From contig NZ_CP061317.1 of the NCBI RefSeq assembly GCF_018688355.1, positions 310,001-374,000 on the forward strand: a DNA stretch of 64,000 nt. Direction: 5' to 3'. Below the pieces are notes generated by a model that searched no databases, was not told where the DNA came from, and worked only from the letters and a program-made list of their open reading frames with translations. The position numbers were made by a program, and so were the translations under genes. This DNA is from Polynucleobacter sp. AP-Elch-400A-B2. Lineage in GTDB: Bacteria; Pseudomonadota; Gammaproteobacteria; Burkholderiales; Burkholderiaceae. The stretch's first letter is position 1, and every line of letters begins with the position of its first letter. This document shows positions 25,096 through 33,940 of the stretch, in pieces.

Positions 25096-26004
25096 CTATT
25101 GAGTGCCGGTGAAGGTTGGATAGTCATATAGCATACAGGGATTGTCCGAGAGAATCGTTTTTCTAAGTTCTTGATCAGATACCCAAGACCCCAATAGATC
25201 ACAGAGATCAGCATCGTGCGGCATTTGCTTTTTGACCATGACATGCGGCCAATCGCTACCCCAGATTAATCGATTGCTATTGGCCTTGATTACCTCATCA
25301 TTGAATGCTCGCATATCCGCATAGGGCAAGTCCCCATCACAAATGCGGTAGGGACCAGTCATTTTGACCCAGGCCTTTTGCTCTCGTAGTAGTTCTAGTA
25401 AGCCTTGAAATCCGGGGTCATTCACACCATGTCTTGAGTGGGAATAGCCAAAGTGTCCAAATACCAAGTCCACTGGAAAGTTTGCAAATGTTGTGGCGAG
25501 ATCGGGGTATTCATTGACGTGGGCGAGTAGCTCTAAGTGCCACCCAAAGGGTTTGATGCGTTTGGCGATTGCAGTGAACTCGTCAATCGGTAAACCTTTT
25601 GATTTATCGGCAACATCTACGACATTGCAACGAATGCCACGAACACCAGCGTGATGCATGGTTTCCAATTGCGCATCCGAGATCTTGGGGTCGATCACTG
25701 CAACCCCACGAAATTTGTTGGAGTTTGTAGAGAGTGCTGCGAGCATGGCCCGATTATCTGTGCCATACACGCTGGGCTGAACTAAGACGGCGCGATCAAC
25801 ACTCAGCATGCTCAATAAAGATTGAAATTGGCTCAGTGTGGCATCAGGCGGAGTGTAGATGCGCTCATCAGCATAAGGAAAATCTAGAGCTGGCCCACAT
25901 ATATGGGCATGACAATCTACCGCCCCAGCAGGAAATTGAATCTTCGGAGATCGAATTTCCGAATCTGGGGCTTGGCAAAGTGGTGCAGCGTGAGTGGAGT
26001 TCAA
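25096..26004 (-). CDS. Amidohydrolase-2 family hydrolase, 2-pyrone-4,6-dicarboxylate hydrolase-like
   Basis: A 302-residue TIM-barrel hydrolase. VDCHAHICGP (about 29-38) supplies the first two metal or substrate His residues, later blocks include ELLAHVNEYPDL and VFGHFGYSH, and the end has IWGSDWPHVMVKK with the catalytic Asp. This pattern fits the LigI group, which opens the pyrone ring in protocatechuate/gallate 4,5-cleavage, but the family is broad and other lactones are possible. Fifteen bases upstream of its start is the stop of a Bug-type receptor gene, suggesting uptake and hydrolysis of the same carboxylate. Confidence 0.75.
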   Translation of the reverse strand: MNSTHAAPLCQAPDSEIRSPKIQFPAGAVDCHAHICGPALDFPYADERIYTPPDATLSQFQSLLSMLSVDRAVLVQPSVYGTDNRAMLAALSTNSNKFRGVAVIDPKISDAQLETMHHAGVRGIRCNVVDVADKSKGLPIDEFTAIAKRIKPFGWHLELLAHVNEYPDLATTFANFPVDLVFGHFGYSHSRHGVNDPGFQGLLELLREQKAWVKMTGPYRICDGDLPYADMRAFNDEVIKANSNRLIWGSDWPHVMVKKQMPHDADLCDLLGSWVSDQELRKTILSDNPCMLYDYPTFTGTQ

Positions 26005-26018
26005 TTTACTTTAGTTAG

Positions 26019-27029
26019 TTACTGAGGTTCAATGTTGGCGTCTTTAGCAATCTTCTGATACTTCGCCATTTCTTCGCGCACAAACTTACCGAACTCTTGC
26101 GGGCTCATGGGAGTTGCTTTAATACCTTTAGCCTCATAAGCAGTCTTCACTTCAGGAGATTGCATTGCCAAATTAATATCTTGATTAATCTTTTTCACAA
26201 TCGCTGCTGGTGTGCCAGCCGGCGCCCAAACACCAAACCACAGACCAATTTCAAAGTTGGCATAACCCAGCTCGGCAATGCTCGGAATATCTGGCACGGC
26301 AGCATTACGCGCTTTGCTAGTAACCCCAAGCGCTCTCACTTTGCCACCCTTGAGTTGCCCGATAGCAGTATCGAGTGGCGCCATATAAAAAGCGGTACGT
26401 CCAGCCATCGTATCTTGAATGGCTTCTGGTGATCCTTTGTAAGGAACATGAATAAGCTTGATGGCCATCATTTGATTGAAGTACTCGGCAGCAAGGTGAG
26501 TCGAGCTGCCAACACCTGCAGATGCAAAAGTCACTTCACCAGGTTTAGACTTGGCCGCAATGACTAAATCACGAACAGACTGGTACGGACCGTCTGCGGA
26601 AGTAATTAAGACATAAGGTGTTTGCCCAAGAATATCGACATCCACTAAGCTCTTGAGTGGATCGTAAGGCAGCTTTTTATAAATGGCTGGATTGGCCGCG
26701 TATGAAGCGGATTGCACGAGCAGGGTATAGCCATCAGGTTCGGCACCCACCACTGCACCAGTGCCGATTAAGCCACCAGCACCAGGACGATTTTCAATAA
26801 TGACGGATTGTTTCCAGGTTTCAGAAAGGCTTTTGGCAGTAATACGTCCCGCAATGTCAGCACCAGACCCAGTAGTGAGAGGCACAATCATCTTTACGGT
26901 CCGATTAGGATAGCTTTGCGCGTTTGCAGTTGTAGAAATCAGGTTGAGGCTAAGCCCTAAGCTGATGAATAAGCTCAACATCCAGTTGCGCTTAAGTAAA
27001 CGAGGGGATTGCAATGTCTGTTGCATCAT
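26019..27029 (-). CDS. Bug-family periplasmic carboxylate-binding receptor
   Basis: A 336-residue solute-binding protein of the tripartite tricarboxylate transporter receptor family, expanded in Burkholderiales. A signal peptide (hydrophobic LSLFISLGLSLNLISTTANA, cleavage before QSYPNR) precedes the typical YPNRTVKMIVP, ENRPGAGGLIGTGAV and the HVPYKGSPEAIQD ligand-loop region. It captures a carboxylate in the periplasm, usually for TctAB, which is not in the window. Two ATGs are adjacent at 27029 and 27026; the second has better spacing from GGAG. It is co-directional with the LigI-like gene. Confidence 0.88.
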   Translation of the reverse strand: MMQQTLQSPRLLKRNWMLSLFISLGLSLNLISTTANAQSYPNRTVKMIVPLTTGSGADIAGRITAKSLSETWKQSVIIENRPGAGGLIGTGAVVGAEPDGYTLLVQSASYAANPAIYKKLPYDPLKSLVDVDILGQTPYVLITSADGPYQSVRDLVIAAKSKPGEVTFASAGVGSSTHLAAEYFNQMMAIKLIHVPYKGSPEAIQDTMAGRTAFYMAPLDTAIGQLKGGKVRALGVTSKARNAAVPDIPSIAELGYANFEIGLWFGVWAPAGTPAAIVKKINQDINLAMQSPEVKTAYEAKGIKATPMSPQEFGKFVREEMAKYQKIAKDANIEPQ

Positions 27030-27143
27030 GTCTCCTGAGTATTTTTATAGTTTCATTGGATAATCTACCATGCTCCTTTCAAGATCTCCATGATCAAGAT
27101 GGGATATATACAAATTGCTAAATCAGCCAGAAAGCAGAGACAA

Positions 27144-27959
27144 ATGAGCCAAAAACTAGAAAAACAGATCATCAAGGTCAATGGGGTCAATATTGCCTAT
27201 CGTTTTGATGGTCCTAGTGATGGTCATGTGGTGATGATGGCCAATAGCCTCATGTCGGATTGCAGTATGTGGGATTGGAACGTGCCTGCATTAAGTGATC
27301 GTTATCGAGTTCTCCGCTTTGATAAGCGTGGGCACGGTGACTCTGAAACAACTCCAGCGCCCTATAGCATTCCTCAATTGGCGGATGATGCGGTTGCCTT
27401 ATTGGATGCCTTAAAGATTGATAAAGTACATTTCATTGGATTGTCGATGGGAGGCATGATTGGTCAGCAGTTAGGTGCTCGCTTTCCGGAACGTGTTTAT
27501 TCTCTATCCCTCTGCGACACGGCCAGTGAAATGCCTCCACGTAGTTTGTGGGAGGAGCGTTTTGAACTTGCGCGCAAAGAAGGCATTGCCGGCTTGGTAG
27601 ATGGCACGATTAAGCGTTGGTTTACCGCCCCATTTATTTCTCGCGCGCCTCAAGACATAGCCAAAGTGCGCGAGATGATTTTGGGCACTGGGGTTGAGGG
27701 TTATCTGGGGTGCGCAAGTGCAGTAAGGGATATGGCGCAAACTACTATGCTCTTAAAAATTAAGGCCCCAACATTGATTCTGACAGGGCGTCAGGATCCG
27801 GCCTGTACCGTGGACCAAGCCATTGTGCTCAATCGCATGATTGATGGCTCAAAGTTAGTCATATTGGAAGATGCAGCGCACTTATCTAATATTGAGCAAC
27901 CAGAGGCATTTAACCGCACCATTAGGGACTTTATTGATACAGTGGATAATACTTTGTAG
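27144..27959 (+). CDS. Alpha/beta hydrolase, 3-oxoadipate enol-lactonase-like
   Basis: A 271-residue alpha/beta hydrolase fold enzyme. The nucleophile elbow is GLSMGGMIG, the acid is near LTGRQDPAC and the His is in EDAAHLSNIEQP. The N-terminus (INGVNIAYRFDGP-like) and cap region match PcaD-type enol-lactonases, which turn 3-oxoadipate enol-lactone into 3-oxoadipate. I start it at ATG 27144 after AGAGA; the open frame extends upstream to 27090 but without family resemblance. It is divergent from the Bug/LigI unit, making a small aromatic-acid catabolism patch plausible. Substrate assignment is moderate. Confidence 0.75.
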   Translation: MSQKLEKQIIKVNGVNIAYRFDGPSDGHVVMMANSLMSDCSMWDWNVPALSDRYRVLRFDKRGHGDSETTPAPYSIPQLADDAVALLDALKIDKVHFIGLSMGGMIGQQLGARFPERVYSLSLCDTASEMPPRSLWEERFELARKEGIAGLVDGTIKRWFTAPFISRAPQDIAKVREMILGTGVEGYLGCASAVRDMAQTTMLLKIKAPTLILTGRQDPACTVDQAIVLNRMIDGSKLVILEDAAHLSNIEQPEAFNRTIRDFIDTVDNTL

Positions 27960-27984
27960 GAATGTATGTAAACACTAAAGCGCT

Positions 27985-28170
27985 ATGCCAATGAAAAAAA
28001 CAGATCTTTATAAAAACCTAGCTCTGGCAACTGCACAGCGCATGAAAAATGCTGCTAAGACGCCAAAGCCAGGTACGGCAGAGGGCATTGCTAAAACCAA
28101 AAAGGAGCTTGCTAGTAGCAATCCTATGCTCGCCTCTTTGATGGGCAAGACTAAGACAAAGTCAAAATAG
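27985..28170 (+). CDS. Small Lys-rich protein of unknown function
   Basis: A 61-residue very basic protein, rich in Lys, Ala and Thr, with no hydrophobic segment. No family is recognised. It starts 25 bases after the hydrolase gene and ends nine bases before the acyltransferase frame. The coding look (amino-acid periodicity, no rare codons) is reasonable but the Shine-Dalgarno is weak. It could be a nucleic-acid- or ribosome-associated small protein, but this is a guess from charge alone. Confidence 0.5.
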   Translation: MPMKKTDLYKNLALATAQRMKNAAKTPKPGTAEGIAKTKKELASSNPMLASLMGKTKTKSK

Positions 28171-28179
28171 ATCGCCGCA

Positions 28180-29256
28180 TTGCAATCCAAAAATCATTAT
28201 CTTTTAGTTGATTTCTTAAAGACTTTCGCAGCTTTTGCGATTGTTCTTCACCATTTTTTGAACTATGGTCAGTTGGCTGAGGATGCTCGAAACTTTCTTC
28301 CAATAATGCTGACTTGGTTGTTTGAATATGGTCGTTTTGCTGTGCAGATTTTTTTGGTACTGGGTGGTTATTTGGCGGCTAAGTCAATCACGCGTGCAAA
28401 AGATTTAAAAAATCCACACATTCTCTTCAGGACAATTTTCAATCGTTACATACGATTATTCGCTCCTTATGTAGTGGCATTAATTATTACCATCATTTGC
28501 GCATGGCTTGCACGTTTTTGGGTTCAAGATGAATTTGTTGGAGAATCAGAAACATTGGGGCAATTTCTAGCGCATTTATTTTTCCTTCAGGGTATTTTAG
28601 GTTTAGATTCAATTTCTGCTGGCATCTGGTATGTGGGAATAGATTGGCAGCTATATGCCATCTTGGCGATCCTCTTAGGAATGTTTCCTGTCTTTAGATC
28701 CGCAATCTGGATTTTGGCTGTGTTCTGCGTTTTATCTTTGCTGTACTTTAATAGACATAGTGAATATGAAAATTATTTTATTTACTTCATGGGTCCTTAT
28801 GGCTTAGGCGTTTTGGCGCAGCTTTGCAAAAATTATCCCGATCGATTGATTAACCGCCTCGCCAGCACGCTGATAATAGTAATTGGGGCAGCTATTGTGA
28901 TTAGTAGTTTCCAGCAGATTTGGTTTCGCAATCTTTTGGCGTATGTTGTTGCGATTACGCTGATCTTTTGGGGTGATTGGGCGTACCTTGATCGATGGCG
29001 TGAAAAGAAAAATTCACAAATGCACAAGTTGGTGAATGCCATCTTATGGAGCAGCAGAAGGTCGTACTGCGTTTTTTTAATGCACTTCTGTTTTATTTTG
29101 CTGGCTAATACGATTTATATCAGCTGGGGCATGAGTCAACACCATGATGGCGCAATGGCGATCGTCCTAATATTTATTTCTATTATGGCAAGTTGGCAGG
29201 CCGCCAATTATCTCTATCGATGGGTAGAGCTACCATCTAGAAGAATTAAATTTTAA
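28180..29256 (+). CDS. Acyltransferase 3 family membrane protein (OafA-like)
   Basis: A 358-residue inner-membrane protein with about ten helices. The N-terminal LVDFLKTFAAFAIVLHHF carries the conserved His of the acyltransferase-3 family and is followed by FAVQIFLVLGGYLAAKS, the other family hallmark. These proteins transfer acetyl or other acyl groups to exported sugars or glycans. The start codon appears to be TTG at 28180 with a poor ribosome site. Its 3' end overlaps by four bases the end of darP on the other strand. The glycan target is unknown; it could decorate the polysaccharide built by the first 14 kb. Confidence 0.82.
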   Translation: MQSKNHYLLVDFLKTFAAFAIVLHHFLNYGQLAEDARNFLPIMLTWLFEYGRFAVQIFLVLGGYLAAKSITRAKDLKNPHILFRTIFNRYIRLFAPYVVALIITIICAWLARFWVQDEFVGESETLGQFLAHLFFLQGILGLDSISAGIWYVGIDWQLYAILAILLGMFPVFRSAIWILAVFCVLSLLYFNRHSEYENYFIYFMGPYGLGVLAQLCKNYPDRLINRLASTLIIVIGAAIVISSFQQIWFRNLLAYVVAITLIFWGDWAYLDRWREKKNSQMHKLVNAILWSSRRSYCVFLMHFCFILLANTIYISWGMSQHHDGAMAIVLIFISIMASWQAANYLYRWVELPSRRIKF

Positions 29257-29780
29257 AGCCCCATTTCTTTTAAGACACGAAAGATTTCACGATAAGCCTT
29301 AGGAGGTTTATTGGTTTCCTTTTCTTTACGTGCATTCCGAATGAGGGTGCGCATATTCTGAATATCCATATCGGGATATTGCTCAATCATCTTCGTAAAG
29401 GTTTCATCATTGGCAATCAGGCGATCGCGATACGACTCCAGATGATGCAGCTTTGCAGTCTCTGCCTTGCTAACGCCTTGAATAGCATCTAAACGTTTCT
29501 GAATGGCATCCAATTCTTCCTCATCTAAAAAGCGCATTAGTTTGCCAAGGTATTGCTTATGACGACGAATCGCCTCAAAACTCTTAATCTTGTTGGTTTC
29601 AGCAATAGAGACCTTAATAGCCTCATCCATTGGAATGGTCTTCAAGGCATCGCTACTAAGCGCTGCTAAAACTTCGGCCAGTTTCTGGCGCTGAGTCATC
29701 AAGCGCTTTAGCTCGGATTTGCTGGGCCCCTCATCAAGATCATCTTTCTTGGGAGTGCGGTTCTTTTCATTGACATGCAT
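29253..29780 (-). CDS. darP: Ribosome biogenesis factor DarP (YjgA, DUF615)
   Basis: A 175-residue helical, highly charged protein matching the YjgA/DarP family, a 50S subunit assembly factor. The central ETNKIKSFEAIRRHKQYL and GKLMRFLDEEEL segments are conserved, and length is near the usual 175-185. It is monocistronic and cytoplasmic. A non-coding 113-base gap separates it from the divergent GMC oxidoreductase gene. Confidence 0.9.
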   Translation of the reverse strand: MHVNEKNRTPKKDDLDEGPSKSELKRLMTQRQKLAEVLAALSSDALKTIPMDEAIKVSIAETNKIKSFEAIRRHKQYLGKLMRFLDEEELDAIQKRLDAIQGVSKAETAKLHHLESYRDRLIANDETFTKMIEQYPDMDIQNMRTLIRNARKEKETNKPPKAYREIFRVLKEMGL

Positions 29781-29893
29781 GGGCGTATTTTAGACGGGTA
29801 TTTGCCGTTTCTAGCTGAATCGCCCAATTTCTTCTTATTGGAAGATTTGGTAAATAATAGAGTTTATAAAAGGGCGTCTATATAACTAGAGAT

Positions 29894-31537
29894 ATGAGCA
29901 CAACAAGCCATCAAAACACCTACGACTACATCATCATCGGCGCTGGCAGCGCAGGCTGCATGCTTGCCAAGCGCTTGACTGAAAATCCGGCTAAACGAGT
30001 GCTTTTGATTGAGGCCGGTAAAAACGATAACTACATCTGGATACACATACCAGTTGGCTACCTATATTGCATCGATAACCCAAGAGCGGATTGGCGTTTT
30101 AAGACTGCTGCTGAAAAAGGTTTAAACGGACGCTCACTGCTCTATCCACGCGGCCGTGTTTTGGGTGGCTGCTCATCTATCAACGGCATGATCTATATGC
30201 GCGGCCAAGAGGGCGATTACGCCTCTTGGGTGAAAGCAACTGGTGATGACTCTTGGTCTTGGCAAAACGCATTGCGTCGCTACAAATCATTTGAGGACTA
30301 TCACGGTGCCGCTAATCAGTGGCATGGCAAAGGTGGTGAGTGGACTGTGTCTCAGCAGCGTTTGCGTTGGCCCATCATGGATGTTTTCAAAGAAGCTGCA
30401 GTAGAGGCGGGTATTCCGGCATCAGATGACTTTAACCAAGGTGATAATTTTGGAGTGGGTTACTTTGATGTGAGTCAGCGCAAAGGTTGGCGTCTCAATA
30501 CTTCCAAAGCCTTCTTACGTGATGCTGCTAAGCGATCTAACCTCACTGTAGTTACTCAAGCGATGGTCAATAAATTATTGATTGATCCAAACTCTAAAAA
30601 TTGCTACGGCGTTCAATATATTCAAGATGGCAAAACCATCGATGTGCATTGCACTGCTCTTGGTACCGCCAATCAAGGTGAAGTGATTTTGAGTGCAGGT
30701 GCCATTGGTAGTGTGCAGGTTCTAGAACGCTCGGGCGTTGGATCAGCTGCGCATCTGAATAAACTGGGTATCCCCGTCATTGCAGATTTACCAGGTGTTG
30801 GTGAAAATTTACAAGACCATTTGCAATTGCGCATGATCTACAAAGTGAATGGTATCAAGACTCTCAATACCAAAGCGAACTCCTTGCTTGGCAAGCTATT
30901 AATTGGTATGGAGTACGTGCTTAAGCGCTCTGGCCCGATGTCGATGGCTCCTTCGCAGCTGGGTGCATTTGCATACAGCTCACCAGATCAGCCCTCTGCC
31001 AATTTGGAGTATCACGTTCAACCGCTATCGCTGGAAAAGTTCGGTGATGATTTGCATTCCTTCAATGCAATTACTGCGAGCGTTTGTAACGTGCGCCCAA
31101 CATCTCGTGGTAGTGTGCATATCAGCTCGATTGATCCAGAGGCACCGCCAGTGATTGCACCAAATTATTTATCTACTGATGAAGATCGCAAAGTTGCTGC
31201 CGACTCATTGCGCCTCACGCGCAAGATTGTGGAGAGCCCTGCGCTCAAGCCGTACACACCAGATGAGTACAAGCCGGGCAAGCAATATCAAAGCGATGAG
31301 GAACTTATCAAAGCTGCTGGCGATATTGGCACAACGATTTTCCATCCTGTAGGCACCTGCAAGATGGGGCGCGATGGTGATCCGATGGCAGTACTGGATA
31401 CACAATTACGAGTTCGGGGCATTCATCATCTAAGGGTGGTGGATGCATCTGCTATGCCAACAATTACTTCAGGCAATACTGCAGCACCTACCATGATGAT
31501 TGCGCAACGCGCTGTTGAACTGTTTACTGGTGAGTAG
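29894..31537 (+). CDS. GMC-family FAD oxidoreductase (choline dehydrogenase-like)
   Basis: A 547-residue flavoprotein of the glucose-methanol-choline family. The N-terminal ADP-binding motif IIGAGSAGCMLAKRL (about 15-29) and the GMC signature region PRGRVLGGCSSINGMIY (about 80-96) are clear, as are GEVILSAGAIGSVQVLERSG and the C-terminal DASAMPTITSGNTAAP with the catalytic His region (FHPVGTCKMG) before it. It oxidises an alcohol to an aldehyde with FAD. Choline is only the usual label for this branch; no betaine genes are nearby. The following EamA exporter gene overlaps its last bases. Confidence 0.88.
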   Translation: MSTTSHQNTYDYIIIGAGSAGCMLAKRLTENPAKRVLLIEAGKNDNYIWIHIPVGYLYCIDNPRADWRFKTAAEKGLNGRSLLYPRGRVLGGCSSINGMIYMRGQEGDYASWVKATGDDSWSWQNALRRYKSFEDYHGAANQWHGKGGEWTVSQQRLRWPIMDVFKEAAVEAGIPASDDFNQGDNFGVGYFDVSQRKGWRLNTSKAFLRDAAKRSNLTVVTQAMVNKLLIDPNSKNCYGVQYIQDGKTIDVHCTALGTANQGEVILSAGAIGSVQVLERSGVGSAAHLNKLGIPVIADLPGVGENLQDHLQLRMIYKVNGIKTLNTKANSLLGKLLIGMEYVLKRSGPMSMAPSQLGAFAYSSPDQPSANLEYHVQPLSLEKFGDDLHSFNAITASVCNVRPTSRGSVHISSIDPEAPPVIAPNYLSTDEDRKVAADSLRLTRKIVESPALKPYTPDEYKPGKQYQSDEELIKAAGDIGTTIFHPVGTCKMGRDGDPMAVLDTQLRVRGIHHLRVVDASAMPTITSGNTAAPTMMIAQRAVELFTGE

Positions 31538-32459
31538 TTCAAAATCATCAGGCAGTTCGCAGTTGCATCCTGGGCTTCCTGCAAGCCACTTATTATTAGC
31601 GCTCGCCATTGTTGCTGTTTGGGGAACTAACTTTGTAGTGATCAAAGTTTCTCTTGAGAGCTTCCCACCATTTTTGTTCGCTGCTCTGCGATACATTTTT
31701 GCTTTATTGCCCGTAGTATTTTTTATGCCTAAACCCAAGGTCTCTTGGACTAACCTATGTATCTATGGTTTGGCAACTGGGGTGGGGCAGTTCGGCGTGA
31801 TGTATTTCGCGATTGATGGGCGTATTTCTCCTGGGCTAGCATCACTGGTTATTCAGACGCAGGTATTTTTTACGATTGGCTTTGCGATGTTCTTCGCTAA
31901 AGAACGTCTGAGGCTTTATCAGGCAGTGGCCGTAGCGGTAGCAATGACGGGTTTGGTCATCATTGCATTGCACACCGATGCCACAACGACTTTCCTGGGT
32001 CTGGCCTTAGTCGTGTTTGCGGGTTTCTCTTGGGGGGTCGCTAATACAGTGAGTCGTAAGGCTGGCGCCATCAATATGCTGTCTTATGTGGTTTGGGCCA
32101 GCGCCTTCTCTATCCCTCCATTACTACTTGTTTCACTCATTTTTGAGGGTGGCGCCAGCCATTTATGGGAAATCACCCTAGTAGCACCTCTCGGAGCTTG
32201 GATTGGAGTGCTCTGGCAGGCATGGGCAAATACCCTGTTTGGCTATGCTGCTTGGGGCTGGCTACTGTCAAAGCATCCAGCAGCCGTAGTGGCCCCCGCC
32301 CCCCTGCTAGTACCTATCTTTGGAATGGGGGCATCAGCCTTTTTCTTGGGCGAGGCCTTGCCAAACTGGAAAATCATGGCTGCAGGCCTCGTAATTGCTG
32401 GTTTAGTGGTAAATCTTTTCTGGCCTGCATTGCGGGAGCGAAGTCGTCATTTTTTTTAA
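31530..32459 (+). CDS. eamA: EamA-type DMT exporter (O-acetylserine/cysteine exporter-like)
   Basis: About 309 residues with ten membrane helices arranged as two EamA repeats. The first repeat has VAVWGTNFVVIKVSLESFPPF-type sequence at about 28-45 and a long uninterrupted hydrophobic pattern. This matches the EamA (YdeD) cysteine/O-acetylserine exporter group more than generic RhaT-like members. I prefer GTG 31530, which overlaps the GMC gene stop by eight bases, over the more upstream TTG 31500. A general metabolite export role is secure; the substrate is inferred. Confidence 0.82.
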   Translation: MSSSKSSGSSQLHPGLPASHLLLALAIVAVWGTNFVVIKVSLESFPPFLFAALRYIFALLPVVFFMPKPKVSWTNLCIYGLATGVGQFGVMYFAIDGRISPGLASLVIQTQVFFTIGFAMFFAKERLRLYQAVAVAVAMTGLVIIALHTDATTTFLGLALVVFAGFSWGVANTVSRKAGAINMLSYVVWASAFSIPPLLLVSLIFEGGASHLWEITLVAPLGAWIGVLWQAWANTLFGYAAWGWLLSKHPAAVVAPAPLLVPIFGMGASAFFLGEALPNWKIMAAGLVIAGLVVNLFWPALRERSRHFF

Positions 32460-32523
32460 AACGACTTTTATCGCTAGGAGCTAATGTAAAACCCTAATAC
32501 AAACCTCTTTTTTTGCCTCTACA

Positions 32524-32552
32524 TTGACTGTAAGATGGCTATTCGCTTTAAG
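32524..32552 (+). promoter_or_regulatory. Sigma-70-type promoter candidate for the liv genes
   Basis: TTGACT at 32524-32529 and TTTAAG at 32547-32552 are separated by 17 bases, lying about 54 bases before the ATG of the binding-protein gene. The -35 matches five of six consensus bases and the -10 four of six. Confidence 0.45.
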
Positions 32553-32605
32553 TTGTGTCCAAAAATAGAATTTATTTAATTAGCATTTTTAGTCATGGAG
32601 ACTTT

Positions 32606-33790
32606 ATGAATATTCGTCGTCACATTTTTGCAGTGGCTGCTGCTGCAATGTTATCAACCGGCGCTTATGCTGCCGATATCAAAGTAGGCGTAATTGGCCC
32701 GTTCACTGGCGGCTCAGCTTCAATGGGCGTGAGTATGCGTGATGGCGTGCGTTTAGCTGCGAAAGAAATTAACGCTGCTGGCGGCATTGACGGCAACAAG
32801 ATTGTTTTAGTTGAGCGCGATGACGAAGCTAAAAACGAGCGTGGTGTACAAATTGCTCAAGAATTGATTAATAACGAAAAAGTAGCTGCTACTTTGGGTT
32901 ACATCAACACTGGCGTGGCTTTGGCTTCCCAGCGTTTCTTCCAAGAGGCAAAGATCCCAGTCATCAACAACGTTGCTACTGGCACTTTGATTACTAAGCA
33001 ATTCCCTAACGCTGCTGAGAACTATGTATTCCGTACCTCTGCTGCTGACAACATCCAGGCTCCAATGATCGCTAAAGAAGCGGTTGAGAAGCGTGGCTTG
33101 AAGAAAGTAGCTATCTTGGCTGACTCTACTAACTACGGTCAGTTAGGTCGTGAAGACTTAGAGAAAGCGCTCAAGACTTATGGCGTAACTCCAGTGACTA
33201 CTGAAAAGTTCAACCTTGGTGACGTGGATATGACTTCACAGTTGCTCAAGGCAAAAAATGCGGGTGCAGAAGTTATTTTGACTTACGCAATCGGACCTGA
33301 GTTGGCACAAATTGCGAACGGTATGGCGAAGTTGGGTTGGAAAAAACCACTGATTGGTTCTTGGACATTATCTATGGCTAGCTTTATTGATACAGCTGGT
33401 AAGAACGGTAACGGCGCAACCATGCCAGAGACTTTCATTCAGAATCCCCCAACAACACCAAAGCGTAAAGCTTTCGTTGAGGCATACCTGAAAGATTTCA
33501 AGCCAAAGAACGGCATCATCGCTTCCCCAGTGTCAGCTGCTCAAGGTTACGATTCTGTATACCTCTTGGCAGCCGCTATCAAGCAAGCTAAGGGTACAGA
33601 AGGACCAAAGATCTTGGCCGCATTGCAAGACCTGAAAACCCCTATTGATGGCGTTGTAATGTCATATAACAAGCCATTTTCTGCAGCCGATCATGAAGCT
33701 ATTAAAGCTAAAGACGTAGTGATGGGCATTGTTGAGGACGGTAAGGTTGAGTTCTTGAATGCTGAAGATGCTACAGCTAAGAAGAAGTAA
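32606..33790 (+). CDS. livJ: Branched-chain amino-acid ABC transporter periplasmic binding protein
   Basis: A 394-residue type I periplasmic-binding protein. A signal peptide (NIRRHIFAVAAAAMLSTGAY, cleavage after YAA) is followed by DIKVGVIGPFTGGSASMGV, the classic ANF/LivJ start. The ligand domain includes INAAGGIDGNKIVLVERDD. I begin at ATG 32606 with GGAG upstream; the frame extends to 32555 but without sense. Codon use is strongly biased, suggesting high expression. It delivers Leu/Ile/Val or a related amino acid or amide to LivHMGF. A terminator lies before livH. Confidence 0.88.
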   Translation: MNIRRHIFAVAAAAMLSTGAYAADIKVGVIGPFTGGSASMGVSMRDGVRLAAKEINAAGGIDGNKIVLVERDDEAKNERGVQIAQELINNEKVAATLGYINTGVALASQRFFQEAKIPVINNVATGTLITKQFPNAAENYVFRTSAADNIQAPMIAKEAVEKRGLKKVAILADSTNYGQLGREDLEKALKTYGVTPVTTEKFNLGDVDMTSQLLKAKNAGAEVILTYAIGPELAQIANGMAKLGWKKPLIGSWTLSMASFIDTAGKNGNGATMPETFIQNPPTTPKRKAFVEAYLKDFKPKNGIIASPVSAAQGYDSVYLLAAAIKQAKGTEGPKILAALQDLKTPIDGVVMSYNKPFSAADHEAIKAKDVVMGIVEDGKVEFLNAEDATAKKK

Positions 33791-33853
33791 TCTTTCTTAG
33801 ATTGGGTGCGGAAACTGAAATTTTCCGCACTGCAGCAATTAAAGAGTTATAAA

Positions 33854-33890
33854 TAAGCAAAACGCCGCCTACAAAGCGGCGTTTTGCTTA
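33854..33890 (+). terminator. Terminator/attenuator hairpin between livJ and livH
   Basis: A perfect 15-bp stem (TAAGCAAAACGCCGC at 33854-33868, its complement at 33876-33890) with a 7-base loop lies between the binding protein and the permease. The stem itself carries the T-rich end. It likely lets most transcripts end after livJ, giving excess binding protein. Confidence 0.8.
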
Positions 33891-33940
33891 CAATGTCGAA
33901 TCGTTCATAAAACAGTTTTAGAATTTTTTAGGTCTACATC

